DNA of 64,000 nucleotides, taken from positions 20,164,144-20,228,143 of the forward strand of contig OX485809.1 of assembly GCA_950295325.1 (NCBI GenBank), written 5' to 3'. Numbering within the stretch: the first letter of the stretch is position 1; every line of letters starts with the position of its first letter. Of this stretch, positions 38,117 to 52,743 are shown piece after piece. Made by a program: the position numbers and the translations under genes. The notes under the pieces are model-generated. The model was given only the letters and a program-made list of their open reading frames with translations, did no database searches and was not told the origin of the DNA. Source of the stretch: Polytrichum commune. Lineage: Eukaryota; Streptophyta; Polytrichopsida; Polytrichales; Polytrichaceae.

Positions 38117-38673
38117 GGGGTTGTTTACACCTTGGACCATGAAGTCGTCCCAAGACCCTATAAAATTTGTGATTGGTTGTTGAACTCGTCCCCGGACCAC
38201 TTCGGTTTACATCAAGGACCGTGACCATGGCTTTCGAGGTCCCCCAAGGACATATTTTAAGGCCTACATCATCCACTAACATGATCCAACAGGTTTTGCG
38301 GTGGGAGAGACAAAAGAGGTGCTCTGGTAGAGAAAAACAGCGGCCCACAACAAAGAAATGTTGTTGTAATTCATTTTTAATTCATTTTTTTGGGGGGAGG
38401 GAGAGAAGATGAAGACAAGACAAAACAAGAAAATGGTCAAACTTTAAAAAAAAAAATCAAAACTGCCCTTTTTGGGCATATATTAAATAAATCAGCACAT
38501 TCGTTTTTTGGTGCATGGTCATTCCGCTTGAGCCACATTTGGTTTACACCTAGTGAGGGGCCCAAAGACTTTGTAAAAATTGATGTTTTAAGAAATTGGA
38601 CCATGGAAGTTGGACCATCAAGTCAGACCATGGAAAAATACCATCTTTCATGGTCTGACTTGTAAACCAACTC
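38117..38673. mobile_element. GTTTACACC-type MITE, copy 2
   Basis: 557 bp, beginning GGGGTTGTTTACACC and ending TGTAAACCAACTC, with TAA on both sides (38114-38116, 38674-38676), a PIF/Harbinger-like signature. Subterminal GGACCATGAAGTCG and its inverse extend the inverted repeat. Non-coding. Confidence 0.85.
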
Positions 38674-38914
38674 TAATAAGTTACTTAACCCTCAGCTTCA
38701 CATCTATGGTCATAAGTTTGGGTTTTGAGTTCTTCCTAAACACTCAACCCTACAATTGAAGCTTCAAGATGCGGGCGCTTGCTTAGGGCTGTGAAAATGA
38801 GTGAGAGATAAGAGAATGTTTTTCAATTATGGGGGGGGGGGGGGGGCGCTCAAAGTGTGCACTTGAGATAGGCTAGACGTCTTTTGTGTGGAAAATATTT
38901 AGGGTTAGAATTGC
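38674..38914. other. Short unassigned stretch with poly-G
   Basis: Holds a 16-base poly-G run (38831-38846). Nothing else seen. Confidence 0.4.
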
Positions 38915-39370
38915 TAAGGTAAGCAAGCCTTAATTCGGTTATTTATCTTAATCAAGACAATTATATTTGAGTGGTGGGTGGTCATGTGCTCGGGGGGTTC
39001 ATTCCCTCTTATATTTTGCATACACGTGCGTTTGGGATCTATTTATTGGGGGGCTATTTACCTTGCAGAAAAGATTATAAGGTATGGTATTTTTCAAAAT
39101 AAAGGTGTGATGGTATTTTACATGTAATCCTTTGTCATTATTTTAAAACCCCCTATATTATATGTAAGTTTTTTACAAAATTTATCTACAATGAATATAT
39201 TAGACCTTATTTTTTATCACACGTTGTTCTACGATTTTTCGCCAGTGAACCCCCCGAGATCATGTGCAGTTCTAAGAATGGACATTGTAGAGATTGGACT
39301 ATGTGCTCAAAATTTGTTAACCATTTGAGGTTTAAGCAGTGTGTGCAGTTTGAGTAGGGATGGGAGAGGT
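38915..39370 (+). repeat. Dispersed ~330-bp repeat, copy 4, interrupted
   Basis: Left part (TTATCTTAATCAAG, ATTATATTTGAGTGGTGGGT) and right part (CAGTTCTAAGAATGGAC, GGACTATGTGCTCAAAATTT) are separated by the hAT-like MITE at 38989-39258 and rejoin cleanly when it is removed. Confidence 0.75.
38989..39258. mobile_element. hAT-like MITE, G-rich termini, copy 3
   Basis: 270 bp. Ends CTCGGGGGGTTCATTCCC and AGTGAACCCCCCGAG, with 8-bp flanks GTCATGTG / ATCATGTG (7 of 8 identical). Interior matches copy 2 (3134-3377) in the opposite orientation. Confidence 0.88.
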
Positions 39371-40530
39371 TTTGGGGACAAAAATGTATGCAATGTCATG
39401 CATAAGGTGCTTGCTAGGAGTAACTTTGCATTCAAATAGTAAGTGGCTCCATTGCTTCAACTACTAATCGCATGCCCTAACAATGTACGATGTTAAGAGA
39501 GCTGGGCTTTTCTTGAGCCGTTCTATGCTTACTTTCAAGCTTAGTCCGTTCTTATAACATCCTTTTATTCAGAGGCCAAATCATTCTTCAACATATCAAT
39601 GTACCTCTTTTGAAAACTTGGGAGGGTGGGTGGGAGCAAGTCCCATGACCCATCTATTTGCAAAGCTATCCTCTTACCATAGTCATTGTCTCTATACTGC
39701 TTGCATCTAAGAAGGTGTTACGACCTGAAAGTAGTCTATACAACTTACAGTGTAACATTTCATTTCACTCTTGTAGAATAACTTCTTTACACATCCATAT
39801 CAAGCTTATAAAGGTAAAATACTAGCTCAACAAATACTTCAAAGTTTTACCATCAATCAGATTATGTTATGCGCTCCTCATACCACTGGAATACATACGC
39901 ATAAATATAATCATAATGCACATACTATTTTTGAGCAAAGATACTATGCAAAACCTAAAAATGTCGTCAAATTTGTGAAGGGTCCGCCTCACCTGTGCCC
40001 ATGCCACCAACCAAATCCAAAGAGAGGGTTAGTAACATACACAAGGTGAATAACAGCGGAAACCCAATTGTTATCTATGTCACACAATTTTGTACAACAT
40101 GGTATGAGCCCAAAATGGGTGCTCACATTTGTTTTATGCTTAGAATTTACTTAAAGTTGCATTTGATGCTATTGTCAAAACATCGAAAAGCAAAAAAAAA
40201 AGTGAAGTTTGGTGTGGAATTATGTTTTAAGCCTTAGGCTTGCGTGGCGTGTTTAATTAAGGGATTAGCGGAATTAGGGGTTGGGTGATTAAGTTAAGTG
40301 TGTGTGTGTTCAAGTTAAGGGGAAGGGCTTTTGGTTTAAGTGTTTGAATTAGGGCCTTCCTGTGTTGGTTTAGGGGTTGAGGGGTTTATGGATAAGGGTC
40401 GTCTCGGGTTTAAGCTGGATTTCGAAGGCAGGGACAAAAGGAAGGTAAGGGGAGAGGAACGTCGGCATTACAACCCCCGAGGAGGAGAGCCCGAAGCCCC
40501 TGATTTCAGAAGGGAGGGGGTTAGCGGCTA
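39371..40530. other. No gene recognised
   Basis: Unassigned. The last 200 bp become GC-richer and lead into the minisatellite; a repeated GTTAAGT/GGTTTAAGTG texture is visible from 40230. Confidence 0.35.
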
Positions 40531-40860
40531 GAGCTAAGCTCCTGATTCGGCAGCTGGAGCTAAGCTCTTGAGTTGAGCAGCATTGGAGTAAGCTCCTGAT
40601 TCGGCAACTGGAGCTAAGCTCTTGAGTTGAGCAGCATTGGAGTAAGCTCCTGATTTGAGCGACCTTGGAGCAAGCTCTTGAGTTGAGCAGCATTGGAGCA
40701 AGCTCCTGATTCGGCGACCTTGGAACAAGCTCTTGAGTTGAGCGGCTGGAGCTAAGCTCCTGATTTGAGTGACCTTGGAGCAAGCTCCTGATTCGGCGAC
40801 TTGGAGCTAAACTCATGATTTCAGCAGCTTTGGAGCTGAGCTCCTGATCTCGGAGAAGGG
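40531..40860 (+). repeat. Minisatellite with GGAG(C/T)AAGCTCCTGA core
   Basis: The core GGAGCTAAGCTCCTGATTCG and variants (GGAGTAAGCTC, GGAGCAAGCTCTTGA) recur about a dozen times at 25-33 bp spacing in about 330 bp, with a partial higher order of about 60 bp. GAGCTAAGCTC is palindromic. The long minus-strand frame through it encodes only the repeat. Confidence 0.9.
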
Positions 40861-43227
40861 AGCCCAACTGGCCTAACGGGATCCTAATGGGAGCCTAACT
40901 GGCCGAACGGGAGCCCAACTGCCCGACCCGTGACGGGCAATGACGGGTTAGCCCCGAGCCCAGACAGCGTACAATCATGGCCAAAATACCGGGACTAAAG
41001 TTAAGTTAAGGGCGGGGATTAGGGGTATTAGGACCATATTATATCATGGGTTGGTTAAGTAGGCAAGGAGGGAAGGATCACATTAGGAAATTAGATTAGT
41101 AGTGTGTGAGGGGGTCACAAATGCAAGGTTGTGACATAAGGGCGTGAGCTTTAGGTAGGGATTTGATTGTGTGGTGTGATAGTGTGTAGAAGGAGGGAAA
41201 TAAGTAGAGAAGAACATTTTTCAATGCTTGTACACTTATTGTGGAATAAACCGGTGTGCCCATATTGATGTGGAATGCGGTGGAGGTTGATGACATCGGG
41301 GAAGTGGAACACTGTGAACAGTGAATGTGAGCTACATGCCCTCACCCGGACTACGACGCATAGGGGTGGGTGGTTTGGTCTCACACATGGAAATACATTT
41401 TGCATCATCGAATACACATACTGTCATGGAGTATTCTACATGTTCCTTAGCCATTTGAACCTTGTGCAGTCGAAAAAAGAGGTAAATTACACACCCTCTC
41501 CACAAGACTAAGTTTGCACAACTTGTGCTAATCCTGTGAGTTACTAAGGGTAAACTGCCATATGCGGTTTAACCTGTGAAAGGAGGCTCTCTTGGCCTCT
41601 TACTCTTAATATAGGATTAGGTAAAAGTTTGTGTCCATTGATGTGAATCCCACGATCTATGGTTGATATTTGTTAGGTAACACTGGCTTAACCCTAAAGC
41701 GTTCTTACCCTGGGGTTAAATAAAGTTACCAAGCGGGTTCATCTATAGCAAGGAATAATCAAAGTATATATATAGAGAGAGAGAGACTTGCGAGTTGGTT
41801 TAAATGAGGGACGTTTCACCTCGTTCATAGCCACGAGCTCATATGTGAATATGAGATGGTTAATGTGCACATTCAATGCTATCATTCACTAACATCATCC
41901 ATGGAAAGATGATAAAGAGAAACTAGGTACTTTGCTAATGTTGTTGGGTGCCCTACATGTAGATTGGGGATGAGCTTTGATGCGATCCTTACACTCATGA
42001 TGAACCTACATCATTTTCTCACAAAAAAATTACACAAAACAAGTCACAATTATGAGCATGCACACAATCTTCTACCACAATAGAGCATGTTCATTTTAAC
42101 TAGTAAAAAGGATTTGAGATATTTATTTGCATAGGATAAATTGGCACCCATGTGCTTGATGTTCCATTTTATAGCCATAGTGCCGTGATGTGGGCCCATT
42201 GGTGCTTCGACTTTGGTATTCGTATGTATTTGGTAAAATTCGCTCTTATAATTAACTTTTATGAATTGTGCATGATTGGAATAACTTGTTATATAAATTT
42301 TTGAGGAGTTGTTCTTGGTGAGAGAAGTTGATTGTATGCAAAATTTGAGAGCATTTTTCTTTGTTAAGAATTGAATTGGTGAGAGTTTATAAAGTATGGT
42401 AGCTAAATGACTCAATTTCGATGGCTTGGTTATTGGCAACATTTTTGTCTTTGGTGACATAATTTTGAGAGACGTTTCCTATCTAATTCAAGCTTTATCA
42501 TGTCAAAATCTTGTGGACGAAGAATAATAGATTGAATGATATGGGCTATATTGTAACAAGGTTTTGATGCAAAGTGTAAGGACCGAATGTTAGTTTGGGC
42601 AAGACCTCACCACAATTTGTGTCTAACAATATGATCATGAAATTTGGTATGAACATAACATGGCAAGATATGACAAGATAGGTGACTACTACACCAAGTT
42701 TTGAGAGGTTTTGGTGAGAGCATTGGGAGTTCAGTGGTGGAAATTTTGACTTTATTAAATTTAGAGAGGAGTAGCAATTTGAGATTGAAATGTTAGAGAT
42801 ACAACAATTGGTTTTGTCGAGGGATTTATTGAGGAAAACACACACACACACAACTCAAGAACTTGCAATGCAAAGATGATCTTTAAAACACAATATGAAA
42901 CATTGGAAACCCCTACATTCATGAAACCCTAATATTCACCAAATCAAATGTGTTAAGTATAGAAAATGCATGGGCAAAAATGAATCACAATGTTATTGCC
43001 ACATGCAATGCCTCATGGTTTGCAATACACAATGAAAACCAAAAAACAACTAACATGAATTTGGAGAAGAAAAAAACCTCTTACATGGATACCAAAATAA
43101 ATAATTACAATTCAATAGATACACTATAAATACCATAAACTCTTGAATCTATGATAAGACAACACACATAGATAAATTCAACGCATGTGTGGATCTATCG
43201 TATTCAAGAAGGTAATGTATCATTGGC

Positions 43228-43267
<40 letters not shown>

Positions 43268-44178
43268 CATATTCCACCGTGCCTACAACGATCTCAATGA
43301 TTATTGCCTTTCTTTCTTTAATTTCGACACCTCAATCTCTACCAATTTTCTTTGAGCCAACAACTTGCAAAGAGTCAATCAATTCCTATTGAGATAATGG
43401 CAATCCTTAGTTTGTTCATCATGACCTCATTGTAGTTGTATGTTCAAGCGTGAATAACCTTGTCATTGTCATAATCCACCTTGCACATAAATCTAAACAC
43501 ACAATAAGAATGCTTGCAATATACCTATTTCCAAATATCTTCCAAGCATTAGAGTACATTTTCATGAAGTCCGGGCATGTGTAATGCATGATGTCACCAA
43601 CTATGACATAGTAAGAGATGTCATTTCTTGGAGGCAATATTGATCATCACTCCAAATATTGGATATGAAATGACAATGATTCCAACCACATAGTAATTGT
43701 CCACGAGTCCAATATTCTCCCATTTATTTTTGTAATCCGCCATGATTGTTGCTAGATTGCAAGGCATTGTCTTCAATAATCTAGAAGTTGGGTGTGCGTT
43801 GGGGTTTGGTGGCATGCAAAATTGCAATTCAAAGATTGAAAGTATTGCAACTGTTGAAATCTTGCGGCAAGGAGGAAATGCCTCCCCTTGCTGCAATTGG
43901 AAACCAACATCCTCGAGTGCCAACACCTCTTCCCTTGTAATATTGGTGCCTATTTTCACCAACCGCATGTTGAGTACTATAGGCCAGTCTAATACATGGT
44001 TTTAATTTTTTTTAATTTCAATTGTTTTTCCACTCACACAACGTTTGATGTCGTCAGGGCAAAAAATAACCCATGCTCCACATTGTTGGTGGAATAGAAC
44101 CCCTCTTCAATTCTTTGTAACTTGGAGAATGAGTTCTATGTTTGCTAATATTGATTTTTGCATTGCATAAAATGCTTT
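40861..44178. other. Unassigned DNA, one (TC)n microsatellite
   Basis: 40861-40990 is GC-rich, with short repeats of GGGAGCC(C/T)AACTG. A 136-codon minus frame (42050-42460) and a 115-codon minus frame (43621-43968) have no recognised domain. (TC)n at about 43234-43264. Confidence 0.35.
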
Positions 44179-44587
44179 CACGGGGGGGTCACACCCCCTT
44201 ACATTTCATAACCACGTGCGATAAAAGTTTGCTACCCTATATTACATGCCATAGATAAATTTTAAAATTATGATATTTTTTCTACATACACATAACCATT
44301 GATAATATCTTTTGTATATTTTTTTGAAATTTTAGTCATCTTCATTTTTTGTAGTAATTTGTTTAGTTCAATGTTGCATCATTCTAGTTAGAAACGGTAT
44401 GTTTTATTAAAAAAACAAATCATCAAATTTGGTTACCAATTTTTACTATGTAATAGATACTATGTATATCTACTCATGAAAAAATAATAATAAACTTTTG
44501 AACCATTTTGGTGATGCTTTATGTAAAAAGTAGATTTTGTTTTATCGCACGTGGTGTTCAACTTGACAATGAAGTGCACCCCCTGTG
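44179..44587. mobile_element. hAT-like MITE, CACGGGGG termini
   Basis: 409 bp. It starts CACGGGGGGGTCACACCCC and ends GAAGTGCACCCCCTGTG, flanked by an exact 8-bp duplication AATGCTTT (44171-44178, 44588-44595). Interior ends carry ACCACGTGCGATAAAA and its inverse. The interior differs from copies 1-3, so this is a subfamily. A matching end begins at 63959. Confidence 0.88.
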
Positions 44588-47500
44588 AATGCTTTGTGTT
44601 GGCTTGCATTGCCCAACATCTTTTGGCAGAGCAAAGGGGCAATCTAGGAATGTGGCACTAAAGTGCGTGGCAATCAATTTCCAATGCAAATGTGGTATGA
44701 GCCACATCACACTTTGCAAAATTCAAGGACTACTCTATGCATGCCCTTTTTGCTTGAATGTTAGACATTCTAATTGTATAAGAAGCAAGTTATCATAAAC
44801 AAAATTTGTGTCTTTAAAACACTTTAGAGCACAAAACCATCACTACCAAAAGCTCTCATGGTTCCAAATTTCAGGTGCTAGTTTATGGTTCAATTTGACT
44901 TATGGTTCTTCTCCATGAGATTGCCAAAGTTGAAGTAGATCCCATTTCTTGGTTTCTTATGTCTTCAAGCATTGTCCAACTTATCATGTTTGGCATAATT
45001 TGCGGAGGACTTCGGCTTGGTGGTGCACCTCTGCAACTATTTTATTTCCCCAATTCGACACGTTATGTCAGGATCATAACCCCACCACTGCAACCCAACA
45101 GAAAAAAAACTAAAATAACAATCACTAGTGAACACCCTTGAAGATGCCAGATAGTACGTAACATTCACTATTCACAGCAAGCATTTGAGGATGTACCACA
45201 CAAATTACATCACCAACCTATTTGAACAATATTGCATTCCCCTTCTGTCCATACATGCATGCAACAAATACACCTAACAACTGTCAAATGCCTCATCCTA
45301 CTCATGTTCAACGAATGAAAACTAGAAAACCACCAACCACTAGTGCCCCCATCCAAGCAAACACCAAAAACCACCACATACAAACAATAAAATATCAATA
45401 TTGATTATTACAACATGATGCGTTAACTAGTGTTGGGTGGCTATTTGATTTTAATACTAACCTCCGCTTTTGCTTTACGAAGTCAAATTAGGAGCAAAGG
45501 ACCTTCCATTTTGGGGTTTTGGAAGCTTTTACAATAAAACACCTCCGGTTCAGTTATTTAAAAAGATTCAAAGAACCAACAAATTACTAATGGTTTTGTA
45601 GAAGGTTATTTGATTGGTTTTGATTCTCTAAGAACCATGGCTATGTATCAAATGTGATTATTTGAACATTTGAGAACCGTGGTTATAAATGCAAACAACC
45701 ACCCTGATAACCGGCAAGGATTTGGTGCCAATTTTAATACCCGCCCAGCATTGGCCTTACCCCATTCAATTAGCTCAAAAAAAGGGATAGACAACCTCCT
45801 GCCCCCCTCCCCCCCCCCCCATAATGAACTCAACTAAGGTTGCAACAAGCCAAGACAACATGCCCTTTTAACATCCACCCTTGAGATACACAACACTGCT
45901 AAAGAAAAACTCATACTACCCCAAATGAGCCTACAAAAACCCCAAAGGGTCACTAATAGGGACCACCTCCGACAAGCATAACATTATTCAAATCCATAAC
46001 AATATTCAGACCGAATGTGGGGAACATCCATGATTACTACATGAAATATTGTCAATCCCACATAACATTATTATGAATTTGAATAATGTTATGAGAGGTA
46101 GTAGCACTTATTCCATAATCATGTTCAATAAACCTGGCCTAGGTTCACATGTGAGCTCACGGCTATGATCAAGGTGAAGCACCCCTCATTCACACCACAA
46201 CCTGGGGAGTTCTATACACAAATCGGTACATTTCCTACCTTTTATAAAAGGGTTCGGATTTTTTTTCTTTTCACTTGGAAGCTACTGAAAGCCAGTTCTT
46301 TTTTCTCGGTTAAAGTCCGAGATTTACTTTTACCATTTGGCAATTTTCCTAGTTTCTAAATTTTACTTTGGTATTTCCGAAGTTAAGTATAGTAAGTAAA
46401 ATTATATATATAATAAAATTGGTGTTATGCTTTTAAGGGAGTGTGTTTGTGTTGAAAGAAATCCCAAGTATCCTTGGAAGGAGTTGAACCTTGCCAAGCC
46501 CCCACCATCTTGGGGCCAAGAATGTAGCCTTTGAAAAATATATGGATCCAAAGAGGGTGCATACATTTTTTAGAGGTTGGTTAGTATAACAATACATGGA
46601 ACCTTGAAACTAATCAACATCCTTAGAATTGGGAACATAATTGAAGTTATTGAACAAAAAAATCACTTGCAAAAGACATATAACATGAATGGTTGGCATA
46701 TAAGGACCGGTACTTAGTTCCATTTTTTCACAAAGGAATTGCTTCTTCAATGATATTATTAAGGTTCTCATATGGCCCCTCCCAAGCCATTCTAAGAATA
46801 GCTTCCAAATTGTTGCTTCCAACCCATCAGGCCTTGAATCACTCACAACTGACACCCGAACGCGATCCCCCAAACCACCATAAGCACCCACAACTTACAA
46901 CCAACCCACCAACATGAAAATCCAACATAAATGTTCCTTGAACCTCCATGCATCCACGAACATCATCACTCAACCTACAATTGATCTATTGTCAAGACAT
47001 GGACACAATCACCATAACTACTACTACCCACAATTGCAAAACCAAAAAAAAACAGATGGAAAAAAAAAAAACTAGCATTTTAGCACTTAATTCAATGTAC
47101 CCATGAACGAGATTGACAAGTGGTGCAAGATTGGAAGCCACCCACTAAGCTTGAAGCCAAACACGGAGCTTGAAAACATCAATAAAAAATACAAGAGCAG
47201 AAGCGGAAGCTTAGAGCAAGAATGGGGTAGAGAGAAAAACCGTAATGGAGGAGTGAGGTACTTTGCCCAAGGGGCTCAAACTCTTCTTATACTTGTGAGA
47301 GAGGATCCCTAACTGCTTAGAGCCTCAAAAGCCTAATCAACCTAATGACAAAGGAACCAACCATAAGTTAGCCTCCATGGTTTTGACCTTATGAGTCATG
47401 ACTCTAGTATTACCCTAGTAACATTTCCACCCTATCCCTAATCCCTTCGGCTACTTGCCTAAATTGAAAATTTGCCTCAGTAAATATTCCCGAACTATGA

Positions 47501-47713
47501 TGCCTCAACCGACCATATTGCCAGTCTATTCTCCCTTGAACCGGTTGATTTCCAACCTCGACAATTTTACATTGATACCTCATCTGAATCATTGCGAACT
47601 CATTCTGAAATCTCCAAAACATTTCGACTAGCTCATAACTAAACGTCGGTACTCCCCGTACATTGATTCACACCAACACTATAGTAACTCTTGGTGTTGT
47701 TTCTCTCTGTAGG
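44588..47713. other. No recognised feature
   Basis: Gene-poor. Short frames at 44589-44798 (cysteine-rich), 46610-46891 and 47410-47622 (minus) are unrecognised; the last has a protein-like composition. A 12-base poly-C lies at 45809-45820. Confidence 0.35.
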
Positions 47714-47759
47714 CATGGTTAATGTCCAAACGAACCATTTGATACTTGCTGAAACAAAC

Positions 47760-49230
47760 ATAAAATCTAAAGTGAAAAGCTATGCAATTGCATGATTTCC
47801 AATAGCAAGTGACACTAAATAACTAAAAAGTTAAAATGTTGTTGTACTTTTTTATCATACTTTATAAACAATGTTTAGTATATAAGCGGCATAAGCACAT
47901 GACACTTTTTACTTCTCATAACTGGATTGGATTGCCCATGAGAATAACCAGAAAGAACTTCTCACTGACTGGCATCGAAGCGCAACCGGCTCATCTACCT
48001 ACCTACCTACCTACCGACCCTCCTCCATTTCCTACACCCCCGAATCGACGCCTGGTAGGGTCTGACGTTTCGCGCAAGACCCCGAACCTCTGTTGGACCC
48101 TCAGCCTCGGCCACCACCCATACCGCCTTCGCTCGCTGACCCCGCCCCGAGCCTCCCAGGCCAGGTTCGAAGCCGGCGTTCCTTGCTTAGCCCGAAGCTA
48201 GCGTGCGCTTGCCGGGCCTGACTCGAGCCTGCAACTGAGGTGGGGTGCAAGGTAAGAGTGCCCTGCATCTTTTCCTTCACACTACGCATGCCCTCGACAC
48301 CTCGCTTGCAGCGTCGCCATCGCCAATAGCCGAGTTTCCCATCGTTTCTCGGCACCGCTCTCGCTTTTGCTCGTGTCTTTGTAACGGCTGCGCTGTCGCT
48401 GGGAACATCTGTACCTGGTGAGCCTCGAATTTTCATCTACGGACCTCGAATTGGCGTGGTAGGAAGTCGCTTGTCGGGGTAGGGTTATGTGGCGTCGTTC
48501 GTCGCTGTCGCGTGTTTGATGTGTTGTTGCAGTTTAGTTGTACTTTTTTGCATCTCTGCGGATGTTGGATACATACCCTGGGTGGTCGTTGTTGTCGTGA
48601 GCGTTAATTTGGCTATGGTGACAGTAATTGGCGTTGTATGTGGTGGATTGTCGGGGTAGGGTTTCGTCCTTTTCTTTGTGCAATTCTAAAGTGTCGTTTT
48701 CCATGGATCTCTTGTTCTTCGTCGTGTGTACATCGGCTAATTACGTTCTCATTCAGTTTTAGTGAACATCGAATTTCTGTGTTTGGTCGCAGTTGCCCTG
48801 GGTGGCCTGTCGGGTAGGGTTTCCTTTTTTGAGTATTTTTTGTGGCCTACAGGGTCCTTCTCTTGTTCGGGTGGGTGCCGGAGGATTTGGTGTGGGTGCG
48901 AAACGTCCATCCGGTGGGCGAATTTTGTCTGAGGTCGTTTCGGTGGTTTGGGAAAGTACGATCGGTTTTGGGCTGGGGTTGTGCGAAGGGGCGTTGGATG
49001 TTTGTGTTTGCTTGGGAAAATTGCGGTTGTGGAGCGGTTGTGGGGATCTGAATTGTGTGGGACGGCAGGGTTAATAAGAATTTGGTTGTTGTTGAATTGT
49101 TGTTTGATTTGGAGAGGTTCGTGTGTATGTCGAACATTATTTGTATGGCCGAGATTATTTGCTGATGAAATTGTTGCATAATGAAGGTTGGGGGGTTATT
49201 AAGCGAGCGTGAGCAAGGCAAGCAGGCAAG
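47760..49230 (+). promoter_or_regulatory. ATG8-B promoter, leader exon and leader intron
   Basis: A TATA-like TATATAAGCGG lies near 47880 (CATATAAGCGG in unit C), followed by a GC-rich leader with a CTAC/TACC microsatellite (47995-48015). The leader exon ends at 48417 (ACCTG|GTGAGC) and the intron runs to near the ATG at 49231. At 47775-47818 one arm of the foldback MITE family sits just upstream of the TATA-like box. The start site is inferred only. Confidence 0.5.
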
Positions 49231-50545
<1,315 letters not shown>

Positions 50546-51889
50546 CTCCCTGTAAGAGGACCAGCTGGTGAAAACACCTATCTGTACATTGGGACTTATC
50601 TGTATTTCGGACTTCGTAGTACCTAGCCCTTCATTGTAGTGAAAAGTTTGTGGCAGTTACAGGTCTATGTCCACAATAATTTGATGTTCAGGTTCATCTT
50701 AAGTATTAGGGTCAGTCCATAATGTCTATATTTTGGAAACTGTACTGTGTATACAAGACTTTTTAAAAGTGTGAGGAAATGTGTCCCTGTATGCAAATCC
50801 TTGCATAGGCAATTGTACATAAAGCTCCGGACCTTTTTTCCATTACAGGAATTCCTGTATCATAGCAGAGTATGAGGTTCATTGTGCTTGCGGAAGAGAC
50901 CTCACTGATTTTTTTGACATTTTCTGACATGCAATATTTCAGGATGATATTGCATTTTTTAGAAATCTGTTTGGCTCCTTCTGTGGGGCACTGGGTTGTT
51001 GATACATCCTGTGTAGTACAGGGTTGAAGTATTCATTGTGAATGATCTCTTCTTGGAGATGCTTGTTTAGTATGGTTGCACATCCTTGAGGTTGCATCAG
51101 TCACACTGGAGTTGACCTGCTGAGAGTCAACTAGGTTCATTTATTGTGTTGCTTTATGTATACTAGTTGACCCACCTGTACCTAACAGGCTGGAGAAAAG
51201 GGAAGTGCGGACCTTTATTCTCAAAGGGTGGCATTTCTATACTGTAATTTTACAAGTTGCTACCTGTATCAATGAATGAGGGCTGAGTGCATGTGTTGCC
51301 AAAATCAGAGTGCATCTCTTTACAGGTTGCTTTGATGGCTCACTTGTCCAAAACCAAAAAGACTAGCAGAGAAATATAGCAGGGAATTATGTCCACAAGT
51401 GTGCATTGAAAATTTAGCTCTTGGGCTCCAGATGCTCGTAATTGCCTTCTAAGGTTATGTTTCTTCCACTCCACTAACTTGATAGTGATGCAGTCTTGAT
51501 CCCTGGCATGATGGAGCAATTAGCGCAAGGTCTATTGCTTTCCAGAAATCCAGTGCCAAGTGGAAGATGTTGCCTCCCAATTTTGCACTTCTCTTTTGGG
51601 ATAATTCTAAACAGATTCTTGGAAAAGTCCTTCTGTAACATATCTTAGAATATGCAATACCCCCTCGTCCTTAAAGCGATAATCATTGCCCAAGTGTGCA
51701 GCAAAAAGTGACGTGTGTGTCTTCAAGTTTTGACTATTCTATATAGTTCTTGTGTCACTCATGTCTGAGGAGACATAGTCAAAGGGACCCTGAGTCACAA
51801 AGGGACACAAGCGAGGAACATTGCCATGCTTTATGACTGAAACATGCTATACAATTTACGTGTTCTTTCCACAATAGTAGATGGGTCTT

Positions 51890-52250
51890 AAAATGGTTAC
51901 TTTTTTCAAACTAAACCACTTCTCCTTTGATATCGAATACTTGATTAGAACAACATGGTTAGCAAATCCAAATTGAGGCCGTAACCATTTTCCTCAAATT
52001 CTTTGGAGCTCATATGAATATCTTATTCGTCACCACAGTGAAGATTCTTGTGCTCACCATATTCTCATAAAGGTCTTCCCAATTATGTTGACTATCGAAT
52101 CGAGAATGGTATTTTGAGTACATAGTCGAATCTCTTTTAAACACATGTCTTTTGGTATGCGTTCTTGGAGCCACATCTAACCACGTGCCACTCAAATATA
52201 TCTGTGTCCTAATAAGAAATGTAAACAAATTAGGCACGTCTACCTTAATT
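51890..52250 (-). repeat. Dispersed ~330-bp repeat, copy 5
   Basis: Reverse-complement copy: AAATTAGGCACGTCTACC, CCACTCAAATATATCTG, TTTTGAGTACATAGTC and GAGCTCATATGAATATCTTA correspond to the landmarks of copy 3. It lies in the spacer between the inverted ATG8 arms. Confidence 0.75.
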
Positions 52251-52294
52251 TATGCTAGGATGTCCTAAACATTTCACATAATATTTACTAAAAC

Positions 52295-52743
52295 TACCCT
52301 AATTGTTGCATTTAGTGTCACCAATTCTAATACTGATTGTAAATCGCTCACATAGTGGTACTAACACTATATGTAAACCCAACATTACTAGTCACACCTT
52401 GTAAAAAGATGTGGGCACTATAGATTTTACAATGTGAAGGAGCCCACCTCCTGGAAGGTAGGAAGTACGCCTACCTTGTCACCTAGTGAAAAGGGATTAG
52501 GGTAAGGAAGAACGGGCTCCCATTCACATCAGTCCAAAATTCAATCATCCATGATAACACTTCATTACAAAATTGTTAGGATGTAGAATATACCAAACTT
52601 TGTTTCAATAATTGGGCATTGCATGAACTGAAAAGTAAGTTGGGATGACATTACTTGTAATTTTTTCCCAAAGAGGTGTTATTGGAAAAGTTAACTACGA
52701 TGACATAAATACCGTATGAGACTAAATACAATACTTAGTGTAC
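52295..52743. mobile_element. CTACACTAAATA-type MITE, diverged copy
   Basis: GCATTTAGTGTCACCAATTC, GGCACTATAGATTTTACA, CAATCATCCATGATAACACT and the terminal ATACAATACTTAGTGTACT follow the order seen in 16078-16458, with an extra inverted AGGTAGGAAGTACGCCTACC inside. Ends are degraded. Confidence 0.65.

Noticed and set aside
40370-40867. 165-codon minus-strand frame
   Set aside because: It translates the minisatellite; the peptide is a simple repeat (QELSSS, RSLLQ) with no domain.
42050-42460. 136-codon minus-strand frame
   Set aside because: No recognisable domain, AT-driven composition and no splice or neighbour support.
43621-43968. 115-codon minus-strand frame
   Set aside because: Somewhat protein-like, but no family recognised and no continuation by plausible splicing; left as unassigned.
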